64,000 bases of DNA from Trichoplusia ni (GCF_003590095.1 NC_039478.1:18414001-18478000); one strand, 5' to 3'; shown: positions 1 to 14,502, counted from the stretch's first letter. Program-made: numbers and translations. The notes: a model not told the origin generated them from the letters alone.

Positions 1-1669
1 CACGAGTTCGATGTCAACAGCAAAGTGATTGGTTTACAAAATTACCAAAAAATAAATAAAGTGAGTGAATATCGACTTAATTACCATGGATACAATACAA
101 TAACAATTATTCCTCCAAAAAGAAACCATACAAATAGCTTGTTGACAGCAGACGTCTCGTGTAAAACTGACGTCACGTTTTGTTCCACCAATAGTGTTGC
201 GTTTCGAAAATTTGCGCGGTAATTTCAAAACAGCCACTTTTTGATGATTAAATTTCATTATTAAATTAAAATAAATTCTAAAAATAATTGTATAGTGTGT
301 TTTCAGTAGCAATAAATATTACAAAAAAATATATTTTGTCCATATTTAAGTCACGTGCATATTCCCCATTGATGTAGCAAAAATACCAGTCACAACAAAT
401 AGACACTCAAAATACCACCACAGAAGAAAAATACTTAGAAATTAAAATATTATTCAGTAGAATCCTATATACTTAATTGAGCCATGAAATTCAAATTACG
501 AAGATAACACATTTGTGAACCCACTCGTATCTAAATACTAATTTAGTCATGTCACACTCAAAACTCGAAGTCGACTAAAACCAGATCGCTACAACCCGTT
601 GTCGAAGTCAATTTCTGCATATATATTACAAAGTTTGTGTGTATTTGTATAAATTGTATAGATGTATAAGGAAAATAACGAGATCCCTGAGATATATACT
701 ATGAGAACTGATTCAAGGAAACTATTGCAGCTTCGACAGCCTTCAAGAAAAGTTGACCCTCAATTGTCTTGGACTTTTGAATGTCGAACAAATAATTTTT
801 TAAATTTAAATGTAATGGTTTAAAAAGTGATTTCGTATATTTGTTTTTTTTTTTAATTCAATCATATTAGTGGACTGTTTTGTTTTTTTTAAATCATGGT
901 CGTGGAAAATGTGGTTTTGGTATCGATGAAGAAGATTTCTTCTTTATATTATGGGGTACGTAAATCTATTTTATGGCTAGCTTATAACGTTTTTGTGTAT
1001 TTAGATCATAATTTTTACCGGCACTTAATTTGTTTTAATTTTCGTCGTATTATAATTATACGCATACTTAATTTTATTTGATAAAGATGATTGTTATCTA
1101 TAAAATCTCCTTCAAAACATTATTTTTTAATATACTACAAAAATATACTCTCGTTATAAGTATGTCAAGATTTAGGCGTAGTTCAAAATCTTTAAGATAA
1201 GACGATATCTTAGTGAGATTCCAGCTTAAATAATTTCGAAATAGTAACAATACAATACATATCTTACGAAATATTTATTTATTTTCAAATACAAGTGATA
1301 ATTTTATCTTAAACATTTATTTGGCCTTGGTCTAATTTTAAAATCAGCAAATATTTTAAGTAATTGTTCTTCAAAATGTTTTCGTTGTTACTTCAATTTA
1401 CTGTTATAAATAAAAAAACGGTTTGCAGGGACTTTACCATGTATAAATATAGTCATTATGATTATTGTCGACCTAAATGCAACAAGATAACGTAAGACAA
1501 AACAGATTACAGGATAATTACTTTATAAATACAACTCGACACTAGTCATTTGTTTCATACGTAAGGAACAATAGCCTATCAACAAATTATAACAGACAAC
1601 TTTTAACTGACTGAATTTTAGTTGTGTGCATTTTTAATTCAATATATTTCATGTTAAATATTCCATTAA

Positions 1670-1801
1670 GGCCCGATTTTTCAATCGTCAGATAACTTTT
1701 ATCTGAGAAATAAATATGGCTGTTTGACATATTTTCTATACAAAAGCTGTCAAAACGTCATTCGTCGAATAAAAATTATCTGGCGATTGAAAAATCGGCC
1801 C
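1670..1801. mobile_element. MITE with ~26-bp terminal inverted repeats
   Basis: The left end GGCCCGATTTTTCAATCGTC is matched in inverted orientation by the right end GCGATTGAAAAATCGGCCC, with one or two mismatches. The complementarity extends through CAGATAA on both sides. The 130-bp interior has no coding potential, as in a non-autonomous DNA transposon. The flanks (TTAA before, TAATA after) suggest a TA-rich target, but the target duplication is not clear. Confidence 0.8.
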
Positions 1802-3836
1802 TAATAATAGTATTAACATGACGGAAAACATGTTCCTTTAGTTCAAAAACTTCAATAAAACATTTTTTGAAACAAAAGAATAGAAATCGAACTTTTTACA
1901 TTTTCCTGTTTGCAAAAAAACAACATTATTGTACCTGTACACGATAATTTCAAATTTAGAAACCGGTTGAAGAGAAATACGACATGAAATGAAAACCTCT
2001 TTTGATATTTCAAGGCCAAGTTTTTGATCGGACAATGAACCAAGGCTAAGTAAAACGTAGGCATTTTGAAATGTACTTTCCAGGTGCGTAAAAAGGCCAC
2101 ACAGGTATCTGGACTACTTACTCATTAAACGTTGTCATTCATGATTCACATAGTTTTTGTAAACCACGCCTTTAGAAAAGAGGATTGGTATGAAACTTTT
2201 CCTCTACACTAGACAACGCAACTGTCCTAACCCGACCATTTCAGCTTCGTAATGACACACGCCTTTTTTGCGGTGTGCGTGGGATTTTTACCTAAATCTC
2301 GTATCCTTCCCGTTGTTCATCATTAGTATAGCATAGAGAAAGTGTATATTTTACCTCTTAAAAGAACTATACTGAATCCCTCGCGACGTCTAATATTGTA
2401 AAGACTGTAAAGGGTTTTTTACATTCTAATAGAACATGATGGAACAGTTATTATTTGCATGGCGTTTGTATTTTTGTAGCCAAATCGTCATGTACAGAAG
2501 TCTTGCATTGCCTTTTATACAAATGGCGTAAATATAAGAAAGACTAACAAAAATACCATTGAGGGTTGGTACAAGTGTACAAATATTGGTTGGTAAAGAA
2601 ATTTAGGGTCTTATAGAACCTTTTTGGGTTAATCGTGTTTGGTCCCATCGGCATAAGGTTTATGACTTGCTTTCTCATATTTTTACCTTTTTTAGGCATG
2701 GTATTGCACTTTCGGTATCAACTTTACGATTGTTTGCTTAGGTCGTTGTTTTTGTTAGTATTTTTCCGAAATTACTAAACCAAGTTGTTGATATTCCGCA
2801 TAAGGCATGACTTGTGTTACTTGTTGAAGTGGAGTTTTATGAATTTCATTTCTATGTGTTACTTAATTATTATTATGTGCGTGTCGAAGATATTCTTGAT
2901 AGAAAAAACTGATGGACGTTACTCATAACCTAAAATGTACTTCAGTCAAGTTTGAAATCGCCTTTTGATTTATTCTACATATAAATGTAGGTAGTGTAGG
3001 TATTAAATAGAAAGATTCTTCTAGAAACGTATAATAAATTAATTTTGTGGAGGGTGTCGAGTTTTTGTCGCCAAAGACATGTTTATTTGAATAATTAGTC
3101 TTGACCGTTTGCTTATATGACTTTTAGTTCAAATTTTTGAAGGTCGTCGATCAATTCGCGTTGCTCGAAGTTCATACATTGTTTGCATTTCGACTTATTG
3201 CACCTGTTTTTTTTTATATTATTCTATACTTAGAGCTTCACACTTATTGATTAATTACTATTTACAAGAATAACTCAATAAAAACACGTCAATCTATCAA
3301 GTATTATGATTGGTTACTTGAGATTATTATTGAATTAAATTCATATATCAAATTTTAATCACATTTTAATGTTTGCTAAAAAGTGAGTGTCCTGTATGCT
3401 TTTTTTATAACAACTTACACACTTACTCACCGTACCATACTTTTCCGCATCAGCTAAACAGTGACCTGTGACGTCACTAACCGATGATGTTAACTGAACA
3501 AAGTCTACATCGTAATTCAACAATAATAGTACCTACGTAATAAATATATTTTCAAAATATTTACCTTATTTAAATCGTTTAACAAAATTCCAACTAATTC
3601 GCTTACGCATTTAAATATATTACAGTTTCAAACAAAGATGGCCGCGCGCTAAAAGAGAGTTTTAACTTAAAGAGAGTAAAGTGGACAAATTACGTTTCTA
3701 AACATTGATACAAACCTAGACTTCTTTGCATGCGACTTCAATCTACTTACATCGCGATTAGGTGAGACTTTTCTAAACGGAGGGAAGATTTCATTTTACT
3801 TTTTAAATGTAGTCATCATGCCTATTGCACATAATG

Positions 3837-4066
3837 TACCGTAAAACGGGGTGAATAGAGGGTTTTTTGGGGTGGATAGAAACAGAGTTTTTATTAAAAT
3901 TTGGACGCTTAACTAGACAAAACATAAAGATTATACGCAAACTCACAAGTATTTCATAAAGTAACTGTGTCTAAGCATTTTAATGTAAGAAAATATCCAT
4001 GTAACCCCCTAAAAAACACTATTCTCTATTCACCCCTTGAAACTCTATTCACCCCGTTTTACCGTA
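3837..4066. mobile_element. MITE with 24-bp TIRs
   Basis: The left end TACCGTAAAACGGGGTGAAT and the reverse complement of the right end agree over 24 bases with a single mismatch at position 4. Inside there is a second, weaker inverted pair (GGGGTGGATAG against CTATTCACCCC), so each end carries a duplicated sub-terminal motif. The outer TA on both sides is consistent with a Tc1/mariner-type TA target duplication. No coding capacity is present. Confidence 0.85.
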
Positions 4067-4558
4067 GGCTACGTGCCCCCAAAGATAATATATAATGTAA
4101 ACAGAACACACGCTGTTTCTAATGCCAGAATAGTTAAGCCTCAAGTTACAAAACATTCGTATTTTCATGTAATGACATAAACAATATAATAAAATACTGT
4201 GGTACACGTGTTCACCTGTATTCATGTTGTAGGGTTGTCGAACACAACTTAGGGTATCATTAATACTATGTATCTTAAAAAAGTGGATTTGACATTTAAA
4301 GCGATGAATTTTATCCTTTTTTCCAGAATCAGCTAATTTTTTTAACTTATAGCTTGTTAAGTACTGCCTGCCTCGGAATAAGACTCCTTCCATCAATAAT
4401 CTTTCTCATTTTCATTCATATTTTTAGAAACGTAAATTTGTTAAAAAAAATCAACATTTGTCGATCAATCGTTTGTACACAAAGAATGTTTGAAATGGTA
4501 TCTAATTTAAATTAACAGAAGTTATAAGTATGAATTCGAAACAAAAAAAAATGACCAA

Positions 4559-4596
4559 ATCGTCAAAATTATTTAACATCGTCAAAATTATTTAAC
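4559..4596. repeat. 19-bp direct repeat, two perfect units
   Basis: ATCGTCAAAATTATTTAAC occurs twice head to tail without a spacer. It is a short local duplication with no evident function. Confidence 0.9.
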
Positions 4597-7129
4597 GAAT
4601 GTCAATACTACAGAATCACTTCAAGATTGAAAAAAAAAATGCACCAAATAATTTACCTTCATTTTCATACAGCAGTTTGTTTTCTGCTTAATTGACAACC
4701 CTAATTATGTATGCAATTCTTACACAGTCACTGTATTGTGGCGGAAGTACCTACTGCATATACTATAAATCTAGATATAACTGCAGTCTGTAAATCCGAC
4801 ATACCTGAATACAGGCCGGCTTTATCTAAACGAATCGCTTACGTCATAGCTTCCGGTCTTTCAAAGATCTATCAGATAGTAAATAAAATGTAAATGTAAA
4901 TATCTTTAAAATTAGAACAAGACTTATTTTTTTTAATCTTTAGGTCATCATCACACATCTTGAAATTTGGTTCCTATTCCTCTAATCACATATTTTCGGC
5001 TGACCTGGCAAAGGTGCTCCTTCGTTTCTACTAAAAATTATCAAGATTTTCCGAGTGCCTTTCTTCTATGGCATAATGGAAAAAAAAACAGTGTATCGTA
5101 ATTATGACATTTTAGCGATATTCAAATTCATAGTCGTTTTCCGAAAAGGAGAGTTACGTTGTGGAAGTTTTGAATTCCGATTAAAATCAGCAGGGTGATT
5201 TTGCATCAAGGGTTCAAAACAAAATCGATTCATTCACAAACGTCCACTATCATACCGTAAAAATAATAAATAATACACCATAACTTCAAAACGCCACGAT
5301 TTAGCCGCCATATTTGATCAATCATCGCTAAACTTGACACTTGACAGTGGACATTGTGTAGTTCGGAAGTAAATGTTTATTGGTAATAACAAGCGGTCGA
5401 CAGTGTCGTAAAATTATCTGCCTATCTATTCCGGTAGTTGTGTACGACATATTAATGATACCAACATGAATATTAATAACGTGTGTGCTTTTGCTTTGCT
5501 CTTTTGTTCCTGTGGTGGCTATGAAGGTGTATACGTCAAGAATATATCCCTTATATCCCAAGAGGACAGTTTGATAAAGCCTTAAAATATTACAAAGGCC
5601 TTAATATGAGCTTAAAAAACAAAATAGCATTCGGTGCTGTTTTTAAATGTAAACGAGATTGTGAACATAAACATTATGTCACTTCACTGTAAATACTCTA
5701 TTTGATAGCGTTCGTGTTCTGGGCTTAACAAAAATACTTTTTTTTACCGTAAATAAATACTTGAACCGGCTTTTACTGACAGACTTAAAAAACTGATTTC
5801 AAGCTACAAAATAGCTACTTATAACTTGTTGGGTAGTAACGTGTGGATCACACCCCTTTTTCTAAACAACCTAGGTGCTAAAACTGATAAACTTATCTAA
5901 AAATGCACAGAAGAAAATCTCCGACAAGCGTCACCATTCTTATCAATTTCATAGTGATTAAGCAAAAACTACAATATAATCTACATTTAACAATATTCGC
6001 CTATCTCTACATGACTTATCTGTGCCACGAATAAAAATATGTATTATTGTCGATAGTACGCGTGTGTCCAAAGGAAATGTACTAGGCTGTGAACCGATAC
6101 GACCTCTGCCTTCGAGATTGTATGAATAAAATTAAGATTAGTGTCTATGATAATAATTATGTTCTGTGTAAGGAGTTTAGTTTTAAGTTTGATTGTTTTT
6201 GATGGATATTAATTTAGGTATTTATCAAGTTGGAAAGTATTTTAGATCTTATTTATTTTGGGTACTTTGAGGTAGTACAGAATTTTGTTAAAGTAATGCC
6301 TTAATAGCTAAAATGGCACTATGATTCAGTCAACAATTTTCGAATAAAAAATAACATTCGGCAGCGAATTATATTCTTTACAATACTAATGCAGATTATA
6401 ATCAAAACTACTACTACATCTACCAAGGACTGCATGTTTTTTTATCGATTTTTATATTCTACTTAATTTATTGATAAATACATCCATAAGGAACTGCAGG
6501 ATATAATTTTCCTGTACATTTTACCTGTATGAAGCCTAGTTAGGAAGTGACATCAAATCGTAATCAGTTAATATTACCGCGTTGATCGCCTGAATAACGA
6601 ATGACTCAAAGGGATAAACTGTTACTACCTAGTGGAAACGTATGATGTCCTAACTTATTACCTTGTATACAAAGTAAAATAATAAACAGTCATCAATTGT
6701 GTTTTTCTGTCAATCGCAAAAAATGAGGCCCTACATTTTTTTTAATAAAATTGACGCAGTATTGTCAACTCATATTAGTATTGACATTTTTTAAAATTTC
6801 AAATACTATATCTAATTACATGGCCTTTATTAATCATAAGCAAAAAAAAGGAAACGCGCAAATAGAAACAAAAAAGAATCTAGCTCTACTTGAAAAATAT
6901 ATTTCAGCCTTCAGGTCATTGTACTTCCGATTTTACTAACATAATACAGTCACGCAAACAAAAATATATATACAGATTTTGATCAAATTAGTTTAGAAGT
7001 AGATTCAACGAGAATACTTTATGAAAAGTACAGGAAAGTGAGAATGTAAACTAAAAATTACGGGCAAAACAGGCGGCAAAACTAAACACGGTTGTAGAGC
7101 GCATGCGTCAGCTCGTAAAACATATCCGT

Positions 7130-7395
7130 ATATTTTCTGTAAATGCAGCTTTGTGCGAGACAGTCAGTCGAGTTGACGTGCTGCGGACACTGGCCGTCAC
7201 TGCCGTGCCTTTGCCAATATAGGCCGTTAAAAAGTTTACGCGTGCGTGAAAAAAAAATCGGAAGTAATCTCTATTAGTTCGATTTACAAAAATAAATTCA
7301 CGCGGGAGTAAACGAAATTTGGCGGTTTATTTGAATTTGGAGCTGTTTTGTGGCTACGAGCGACGCTGTTTTTTTGTTTTCGCTGATTTGATAGG
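7130..7395 (+). promoter_or_regulatory. Possible promoter and non-coding first exon
   Basis: This is the only markedly GC-richer stretch in the first 13 kb. It contains an initiator-like CAGTCAGTCG near 7160 and a run free of simple repeats. At 7395/7396 a strong donor-like junction (ATAGG followed by GTAAG) ends it. There is a short ATG frame from 7143 of about 44 codons that resembles no known protein. The simplest reading is the 5' untranslated first exon of a plus-strand transcript. The nearest plus-strand gene is the Tret1-like transporter 15 kb downstream, but nothing in the sequence proves the link. Confidence 0.25.
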
Positions 7396-9591
7396 GTAAG
7401 CTATTGTCTTTTAATACTAATATAATTAGGTTAAGGATAAAGTAGCAAATATCGTCAATTGTCAAATATCTTTTATAAATATAATACTTACAATTTGTCG
7501 ATAAAATAATGTTAGATAGGCAAAGTACAAATAATTATACGCAAATAACTCGGATAATATATTTTATTTTTATTCTTAAAAGTTTAATACCTACATATTA
7601 TTAAGTTTACAAATAGTTGCATGAATGTCAGATTGTTTAAACGAGCACTTAAAAATATTATCATTTTAAACACACAACATTCCATTTAATTATTAAATAA
7701 CACACTTCAAACAAGAATAAGATATGTTGTCTATAAACCTTATCATTTGTCAAATATTGGGATTAAGATAATACCAAAGGATTATTTTCATGAAATAATT
7801 ACTATTTAATTGTTTTACAAGTTGTTTAGACATATTTGATATAATTAAAAGCAAAAAGCCTTGATATCAACCTGCCAACAACCAATAAAAAATTAAAGCG
7901 GCAAAAAAAAATCGAACACATATGTATTTTATTATTTTCAGGCAAAGGAAATTGCTTTCCGGCTCTAAAAATAACGACATTGCATAAAATAATATTATAC
8001 TATCTAGCATTTGTCTTTTGTTTTTCCGCTTATAATCTGTCCAGAGGTTGATCGGTCAGTTGTAAAGATAAGTCCGTAACCCATTTATAAAACAATAAGA
8101 TTATAATGTCATTATAATATGCATACGTATTTTCTTTGTTGAAAACAATAAAAAAAAAACATAAAATATTTTATGCGTTCCCACGTTAATTATATTAACT
8201 TTATCAAGGGACATTTTGTGGAATTTTATATGAAGTTATCGTGTTGATAGTGTATCGGGTTATTATCTTATTTTACGATAGATGTTATTTAAATTATCGG
8301 CGATCTAATGAACGACATTAGGACCTCACGTGGGAACACGCGTACGGGTTTTAGATTGTTTGATAGAGCTGTACAATACCTTCCTCTATAATATGCATGG
8401 AGAATATATAGTCTGTTTTGTATGTGTATGTGTGTCTGTCTGAATACCTTATTGATGTATTTAGAAACTGACTTAACATTTACTACATATTAGTTTTTTT
8501 TTAGAATTTCCATGCCATAGAAAAGATATAAAAAAAATACTGACTCAAAAAAGGTTATTTGGTAATTTGTGCTACTGAAAAATAATAATAAGTATTTTAT
8601 TAAAATAACAAGTAATAGAGGTCCTGTCAACATTTACAACGGAAATTACAGTCTTCTAGCTACTGCGATTATTTTGTAAGTGCTAATAAACAGAAATAGT
8701 GGCTGTTGCAACTAACTTGGTTAAAGTTAATTAAACTGAATATTAGGTATCGTTAACGAGTAGTTAGTAGGCAATCTACACCAACAACAATTAATTTATT
8801 GATCTCTACTTAGTTTCAGACTTCATAGAGACTAGGGCATTACGTAGGTACTAACAAAGCGAAAAATCAAATACATATACGCTATACGATGTTATAATTA
8901 TTTACTTAATAATAAATTCTTTCGACTTTCATATTGTAACCTCGTAAGCTTTATCTTTACTTCAAATAAAATGTATCTTAAACTGGTGTCAAAATAAACC
9001 TCTCGACATATCCACCTTTACATGAAGATTATGTTATTATCTCGTTGATAAGGAATTTAAGAGTTATTCATGTGGTAATCTTTACAACTGTCGTATCGTA
9101 ACTGTATACCTACTTGAACGGTAGGTATCTACCAAAACGATTGCCTACTGGCACGTACGCTACATTTTCAAACAAATCTAGTATTTAGGTAACTTATTTA
9201 GCCATATAAACATAATCATAAACGCAGCAACAAATTTTAATTTTGTAGATTCGAGTATCACCAAACTAAAAAGGTTTTAATACTCTTTAATATGACATAC
9301 TGGCAATATTAAAAAAAAAAGTCATAACTGCATTCGTTCTAAATTTGAATATGTAGGTAGGATAGAAGACCCTATTAATAAAGATACTGTACATAATGGT
9401 TCATTTATTTTTAATGTGCAAAACAAAACTTGATGTTTATAATATTTCGCACGTTTAGTCAGTTACGCTCCTGCGCTGTAGAATATGGTTTACAATATTT
9501 TTATGACTCCTTTTACGATTAAGCATCTATGTTTGTTCACAGTGTTTTTGTAAATGACAACTTGTGGGAATTGGTACCTAAGTATAAAGCT

Positions 9592-9635
9592 GGTCAAATA
9601 AAAATCGGACTCGTAGGGTTCCGTACAAAATATCT
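9592..9635 (+). repeat. Fragment of a dispersed repeat with a GGGTTCCGTA tail
   Basis: The words AATCGGACTCGTAGGGTTCC and GTACAAAA are characteristic of a very abundant lepidopteran interspersed repeat, here only as a fragment. A related fragment (GGGTTCCGTAGAAATGTC) is at about 47048. Assignment is from memory of the family, not from a search. Confidence 0.45.
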
Positions 9636-9783
9636 TAAAAAGCAAATGGTTTCGATGTGAAATAAATTTAAAATTTAAATGTCACCCAAGTAAAAATAGC
9701 AAATCGTTTGACAATTTTTTTTGTCACTCGACAAGTTTAGGCCCATAGTAACCGTTGTCTTACCTCGATCTTTATTTTTAGAT

Positions 9784-9830
9784 CAGGGCCCCCTATTCTG
9801 ATATTTACAATGACCGATAAATTGATGAAA
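9784..9830 (+). repeat. Left half of a CAGGGCCCC-ended element
   Basis: CAGGGCCCCCTATTCTG followed by ATTTACAATGACCGAT strongly resembles the left end of the element at 10346-10557, some 560 bp away. The right end of this copy is not recognisable. Confidence 0.5.
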
Positions 9831-10345
9831 ATAGTCTTAAAACCACACTTTTCGTATTCTTTTAAGCATTTTTCCTACACAATATTTGGAAATTTAGTAT
9901 GGGACGGTACACTCATGGTCAATACAATGAATTTCCAAATCCGATGGACAAATAGCGGTGTGTAAATAGTTACGATTCTAGTAGTCTAGCCTTTGTGTAC
10001 GAGCCTAAAAATTTACCTATCAATAGTAATTTTTTTTTCAAAGTAAAATATTTTAGATTATGGCCTTAGATTGAGGTGTTAATCGCTTTTACGTCAATTT
10101 TTCTATAATTTCACACAATTGCCCTAAAATTACAGGTACATACTTTTTCTTAGTATATTATCACATTAACCTCTACACGAGACTACTAAACACGAAATCA
10201 GATTTCAGTTCAATGGAACATGACCCCTAAGACTGTATCGGTCAATTTCAGGCAATACTCGTAAAGTTCTAAAGACCTACATTAGAATGGTTAAGTTATG
10301 ATAAAATGCTACTTTTCATTCACTCTAATTAATTAGTCCTAATAA

Positions 10346-10557
10346 CAGGGCCCCGATACTGCTATTTACAATGGCCGCTGAATGAATCGCAATTGGATTA
10401 AATTTAAAACTATTTCTATATTATTAAGAATTTTGCCAACATAATAATTGGAAATTAACGGTATTGACCGTGAGTGTTCCACCCCTGTTAGGAAAATGCT
10501 TACAATAATACGAATAGTATCAATTTAATACAATTTTCAGTAATTCATCGGCCCCTG
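10346..10557. mobile_element. Short TIR element with CAGGGCC ends
   Basis: The left end CAGGGCCCCGATACTG and the right end CATCGGCCCCTG are inverted relative to each other over about 12 bases. The interior is AT-rich and non-coding. A related left end lies at 9784. This looks like a small non-autonomous DNA element, degenerate. Confidence 0.5.
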
Positions 10558-13500
10558 ACCAAGACATACGATTTGTAGGGGTTGTAAAAGTGTTGGTGAC
10601 CTATTTAGTAGACAGAAAAAGAGACGGTTACCAACATATGAAGGTGGCAAAGTCTTAATATCGAGATATATATTTAGAACAAAAGATATGAAGTGTTAAA
10701 AAAACATTTCCCTGTAAAATAAAATTGTTAATTACTTTAGAACGGTATCCGCATTCCAGATACGATAGAATCGAATTTACACTCAATTTATTATTTTATA
10801 TACAGGCATAAAACATTGAATCAACGTTGATTAAACAATCGCAATAAAATTGTAATAAATGACAACTTCATTAGTCGGAGCCATAATAAATAAATAAATT
10901 TGTGTTCACTATTTATAGAGGTTTAAACTAGGTACTCATGTATCGGCATAAATTCACATGTTTTTTTTTTTAATGAGAATTTTAATATTCGCAACTCAGG
11001 ACTTATACTTAAATAATTTTCTATTAGTAATATATAATGCGAGTTTGGTAGGTTCAAATACAAGCTTATAAATATGAAAAAAAAGATACAATATTTTATT
11101 TTTAAATTAAGTATCACTTTTGGAAGAATAGGGAGTCCTTTGCCTTGAAAGCCTGTGCCAGTGAAATATAAAAGGAAATAAAAAAAAACTTTCCTTAATT
11201 ATAATCTTATGTTGCATTTCACACAATGCCATTTTCATTTGATGCAAAATATTCTGAAAAAGTGAAAACTGACTCTAATTGATACCTCATAAAGTATATA
11301 TTCGATAGAATCAGTGCGATTAGAAGTAATACTTCTTAATCGATCAAAGAACCTTGACTTTGAAAATGGAAACACGAATGTACCTACTTCGTATGCATGT
11401 AATTTGTAGCTATTAAGTTAAACACGCTAAGGATATATTAGATTGGACTTACGACATTATTAGAAAGAAAGGGAATAGACTTAAAACTAAGACTTAATAT
11501 AATTCGTAATAATAATGTAAAAACAAGTAATGCAAAGCATAGATACTCAACATTTTAATTACTCCACACTGAACAAATGTAATGACCATTGTGTAATCAG
11601 TCGGGCACAGCAAAAATGTTAAAGAATAGATATAGAGAATGACCGACACCGACGTATTGAAAAAAAAACCGTAATATATTATTATGACAGGAGAAATAGA
11701 AAACGGCTTAAAAAGACACAAAAGAATAACGTTAGCCCATCTAAATGACAAAAAAGCGTCAATAATTTATTCAAAAATATTACTTTGTACTATAATAATA
11801 ATACATTTAATAATGAACACTGTATTGTGTCGTTCTATACCTAGAGAAAGCACTTTTGTTATCCATTACTTGTTCTTGTGTGACGTGAATGTTAGTGTAG
11901 CCCCGCGATAAAAGGATAAAAAGACCTTTAGTAATAGGATAAAAGGACCTTTCTACTACCTACCTACCTTTAAAAAAAGACTTAAAAAAGCATGAAAAAG
12001 TAGTCTGAAATATTACTTTGGTCTGTTAAAACAGAAGTCGTATTATTGTATTAAAAGCAATTTCAAAACGGTGACCGGAAACATACATTTACCTGTTGAC
12101 AGCTTGTTATGAATTGTCTATCTTGTATCCGAACATAACTTATCGATAAAAGTTAATAAGGATTAATTTTCAATTATTTAAATATTCCTAAGTAGTTCAG
12201 TAGGTAGAATCTTATCTTTAATTAATAATTGATTTAAATGTTAACATTTTTATCATACTTATGAATAAACAATTCGTTTGGTACCTAATTAAATAATTAT
12301 AACTTTTCTAACATTTATATTTAGAATACAACGACAACTAAATGTGAAATTGCTTCAAGGGTAAACTAAAAAAAAACACATTTGGGACAGACTGAAATTA
12401 TAGTAGGTTCCTAACTTAGTGGTACCATGGCGGCTAATTGCGCTGTATTTTGTTCTGACATTAGGTGCTGACATTATAAAATAGTCGTAAAATAAAGTCA
12501 GCAGTACTACGACTAGTTCGCGTGTTTTAACTAGCTCCAAATTCCTCGTTTTGTAATTTTTTATAGTATTTTAACCTAAGTAAGCATAGAAACAGAAACA
12601 AAATGACTGTTATGTAGTGACGACTTTTCTGTACATTTTTAAATGGCAGAAAATTGTTTACACAAAATCTTAGGCAAGAGAAGTAAGCACACTATTTCTT
12701 CCTCATTAAATTCACCATTTCGAACCCCATACATACTAAGCTTTTAGTCATGCACTAGTAAACATAAATGTGCTTCTCGAATCGATCTTTACTCCTATGT
12801 TTTTTGCACTTAGCCGAACTTACGAGTACTTAGGCATTCAACACACAACAACTACGTTTTCAAGTTACAGGTTTTGATTACGCGTGTATATAGATCGAAA
12901 CTTCAAGAAATCTGAACTCGAAATTGCTACCAAGAAAGGCTTCGTCAAATATAATCTCCATATTAGCAGACTCTATATATATAACAGTGGCGTAAAAAAG
13001 TCATGGAATATCACGTGTATCACAGAAACGTGTATGAAAACAAGAGAACGTCTAATTTGCATTTTTTGTGTTCCAAATTGCGTGTTTGTCAAACACAACT
13101 TGAGATCGTGTTGAAAACTATAATTAGGAGCCTTAATTAGATTAGTATTATACAGTTTTTAGAAGAAGTATATGAGAATAAAAAAAATCTCTTCTGGTAT
13201 CAAAATTTGGGAAATGTCTAGAGAGCAACAGAATCAACAAAATACAGAGCAACTACTAGTACTTGGAGAGATAAAATGTGGACCTTCAAATGACATATGA
13301 ATTCGCAAAAATACTTTACACAAGATTTATTAAAATCATTCCTCAAGGTTTACCTACAATTATGTCATAAGATTTTGTCACAAAAGTAAATTAACGAATC
13401 AACGGGTGGGTGACCCAAGAATGTTTATAATTGGAGGTGCTGAAGTTAAAACAGGTTTGCACATTATTTTAGGAAACTAATTTTAAACACATAAATGTTT

Positions 13501-13680
13501 TTGGTCCTCTCTTTATAACCCTAAGCAGTAAAACAACATACATATATGTATTAAAATAACATAAAAAAGTATTAATAAATTTCATACTTATTTTTTTCAC
13601 AAGTTCTCGAATTTATTTTGATATTTTTTACCACTTTTTTTATAATAAATTCCGCGAATTTATAATGAACATGAGCTGAT

Positions 13681-13764
13681 ATTTCTCCATCGCGTCAGCT
13701 CATGATTAATCGTCCGAAACTAGTCGGGCGATCCCGATAAATACGCGTCAGTAAACCGTTGCAG
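13681..13764. repeat. Fragment of a GTTTACTCACGC-type repeat
   Basis: The right part (GATAAATACGCGTCAGTAAAC) resembles the right end of the element at 56520-56649. Immediately upstream, ATGAGCTGA and TCAGCTCAT form an inverted pair around 13669-13705. Together they mark an old, truncated dispersed repeat. Confidence 0.45.
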
Positions 13765-14502
13765 AACCATTTTCACCACCTTCATCGTAGAAGCAACAAA
13801 ACAAAAGAAAACATTAATTCATACACGGACGTGTCTACATCCATGCGGAAACGGATATAGGAAAAAGGTCGACTGCTACACTTACAGGACATAATTTATT
13901 ACCCTTCAATCTATCGTAAACACAAAGAAATAATGTAATATCGAATTAATTTACATGTGTGCCCCTTACACGCTTTTAAAATGTATGAACATCGGAAAGT
14001 TCATGACATTTTATTAGCTACGAGTATTTTGAATATACATGTTTTTTTTTTGTAGCCAAGTTGTAGCACAGATTACTAAATAGTTACTACGTGTTGTAAA
14101 TTGTAACATTTAATTTTGTAACAACTTGTGCTTTTTCGTCACAGGGTTTTATAGAGATTGAGATTCTACGCGCACAATATTTTAGATCCCTATTTATTAG
14201 ATTGCGCGGTACGAACTTTTTAAAAACAATGTAATGATGTACTCGACTGTATATAAGTACGTATTTACCTGTTGAATAGTTCGGCAAAATAACAATTATG
14301 CAAATGAAATCTTTGTAGCTTTCCTTGAAAATTAACTCTTTCAGTCTTTCTTTTGCAAAGGCACGATGTCGATATATTTGGTCTCAAGACCAACTTGTTT
14401 TATTTAAATATTATAATGAGGTGTATTTAAATTAAAGTGTTATCTCTGAAATAATTGTAAGCATGTGTACTTGAGTATTTTGTTAAAACTTCCCCTTTTA
14501 GA

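Larger units (their letters stand above)
61..7090. other. AT-rich intergenic DNA without a supported gene
   Basis: No open reading frame here looks coding. All are short, AT-rich and without recognisable domains. The stretch holds the two TIR elements at 1670-1801 and 3837-4066, the short tandem repeat at 4559-4596 and many homopolymer runs. Perfect TGACGTCA sites lie at 168-175 and 3469-3476. I see nothing else that can be named. Confidence 0.6.
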
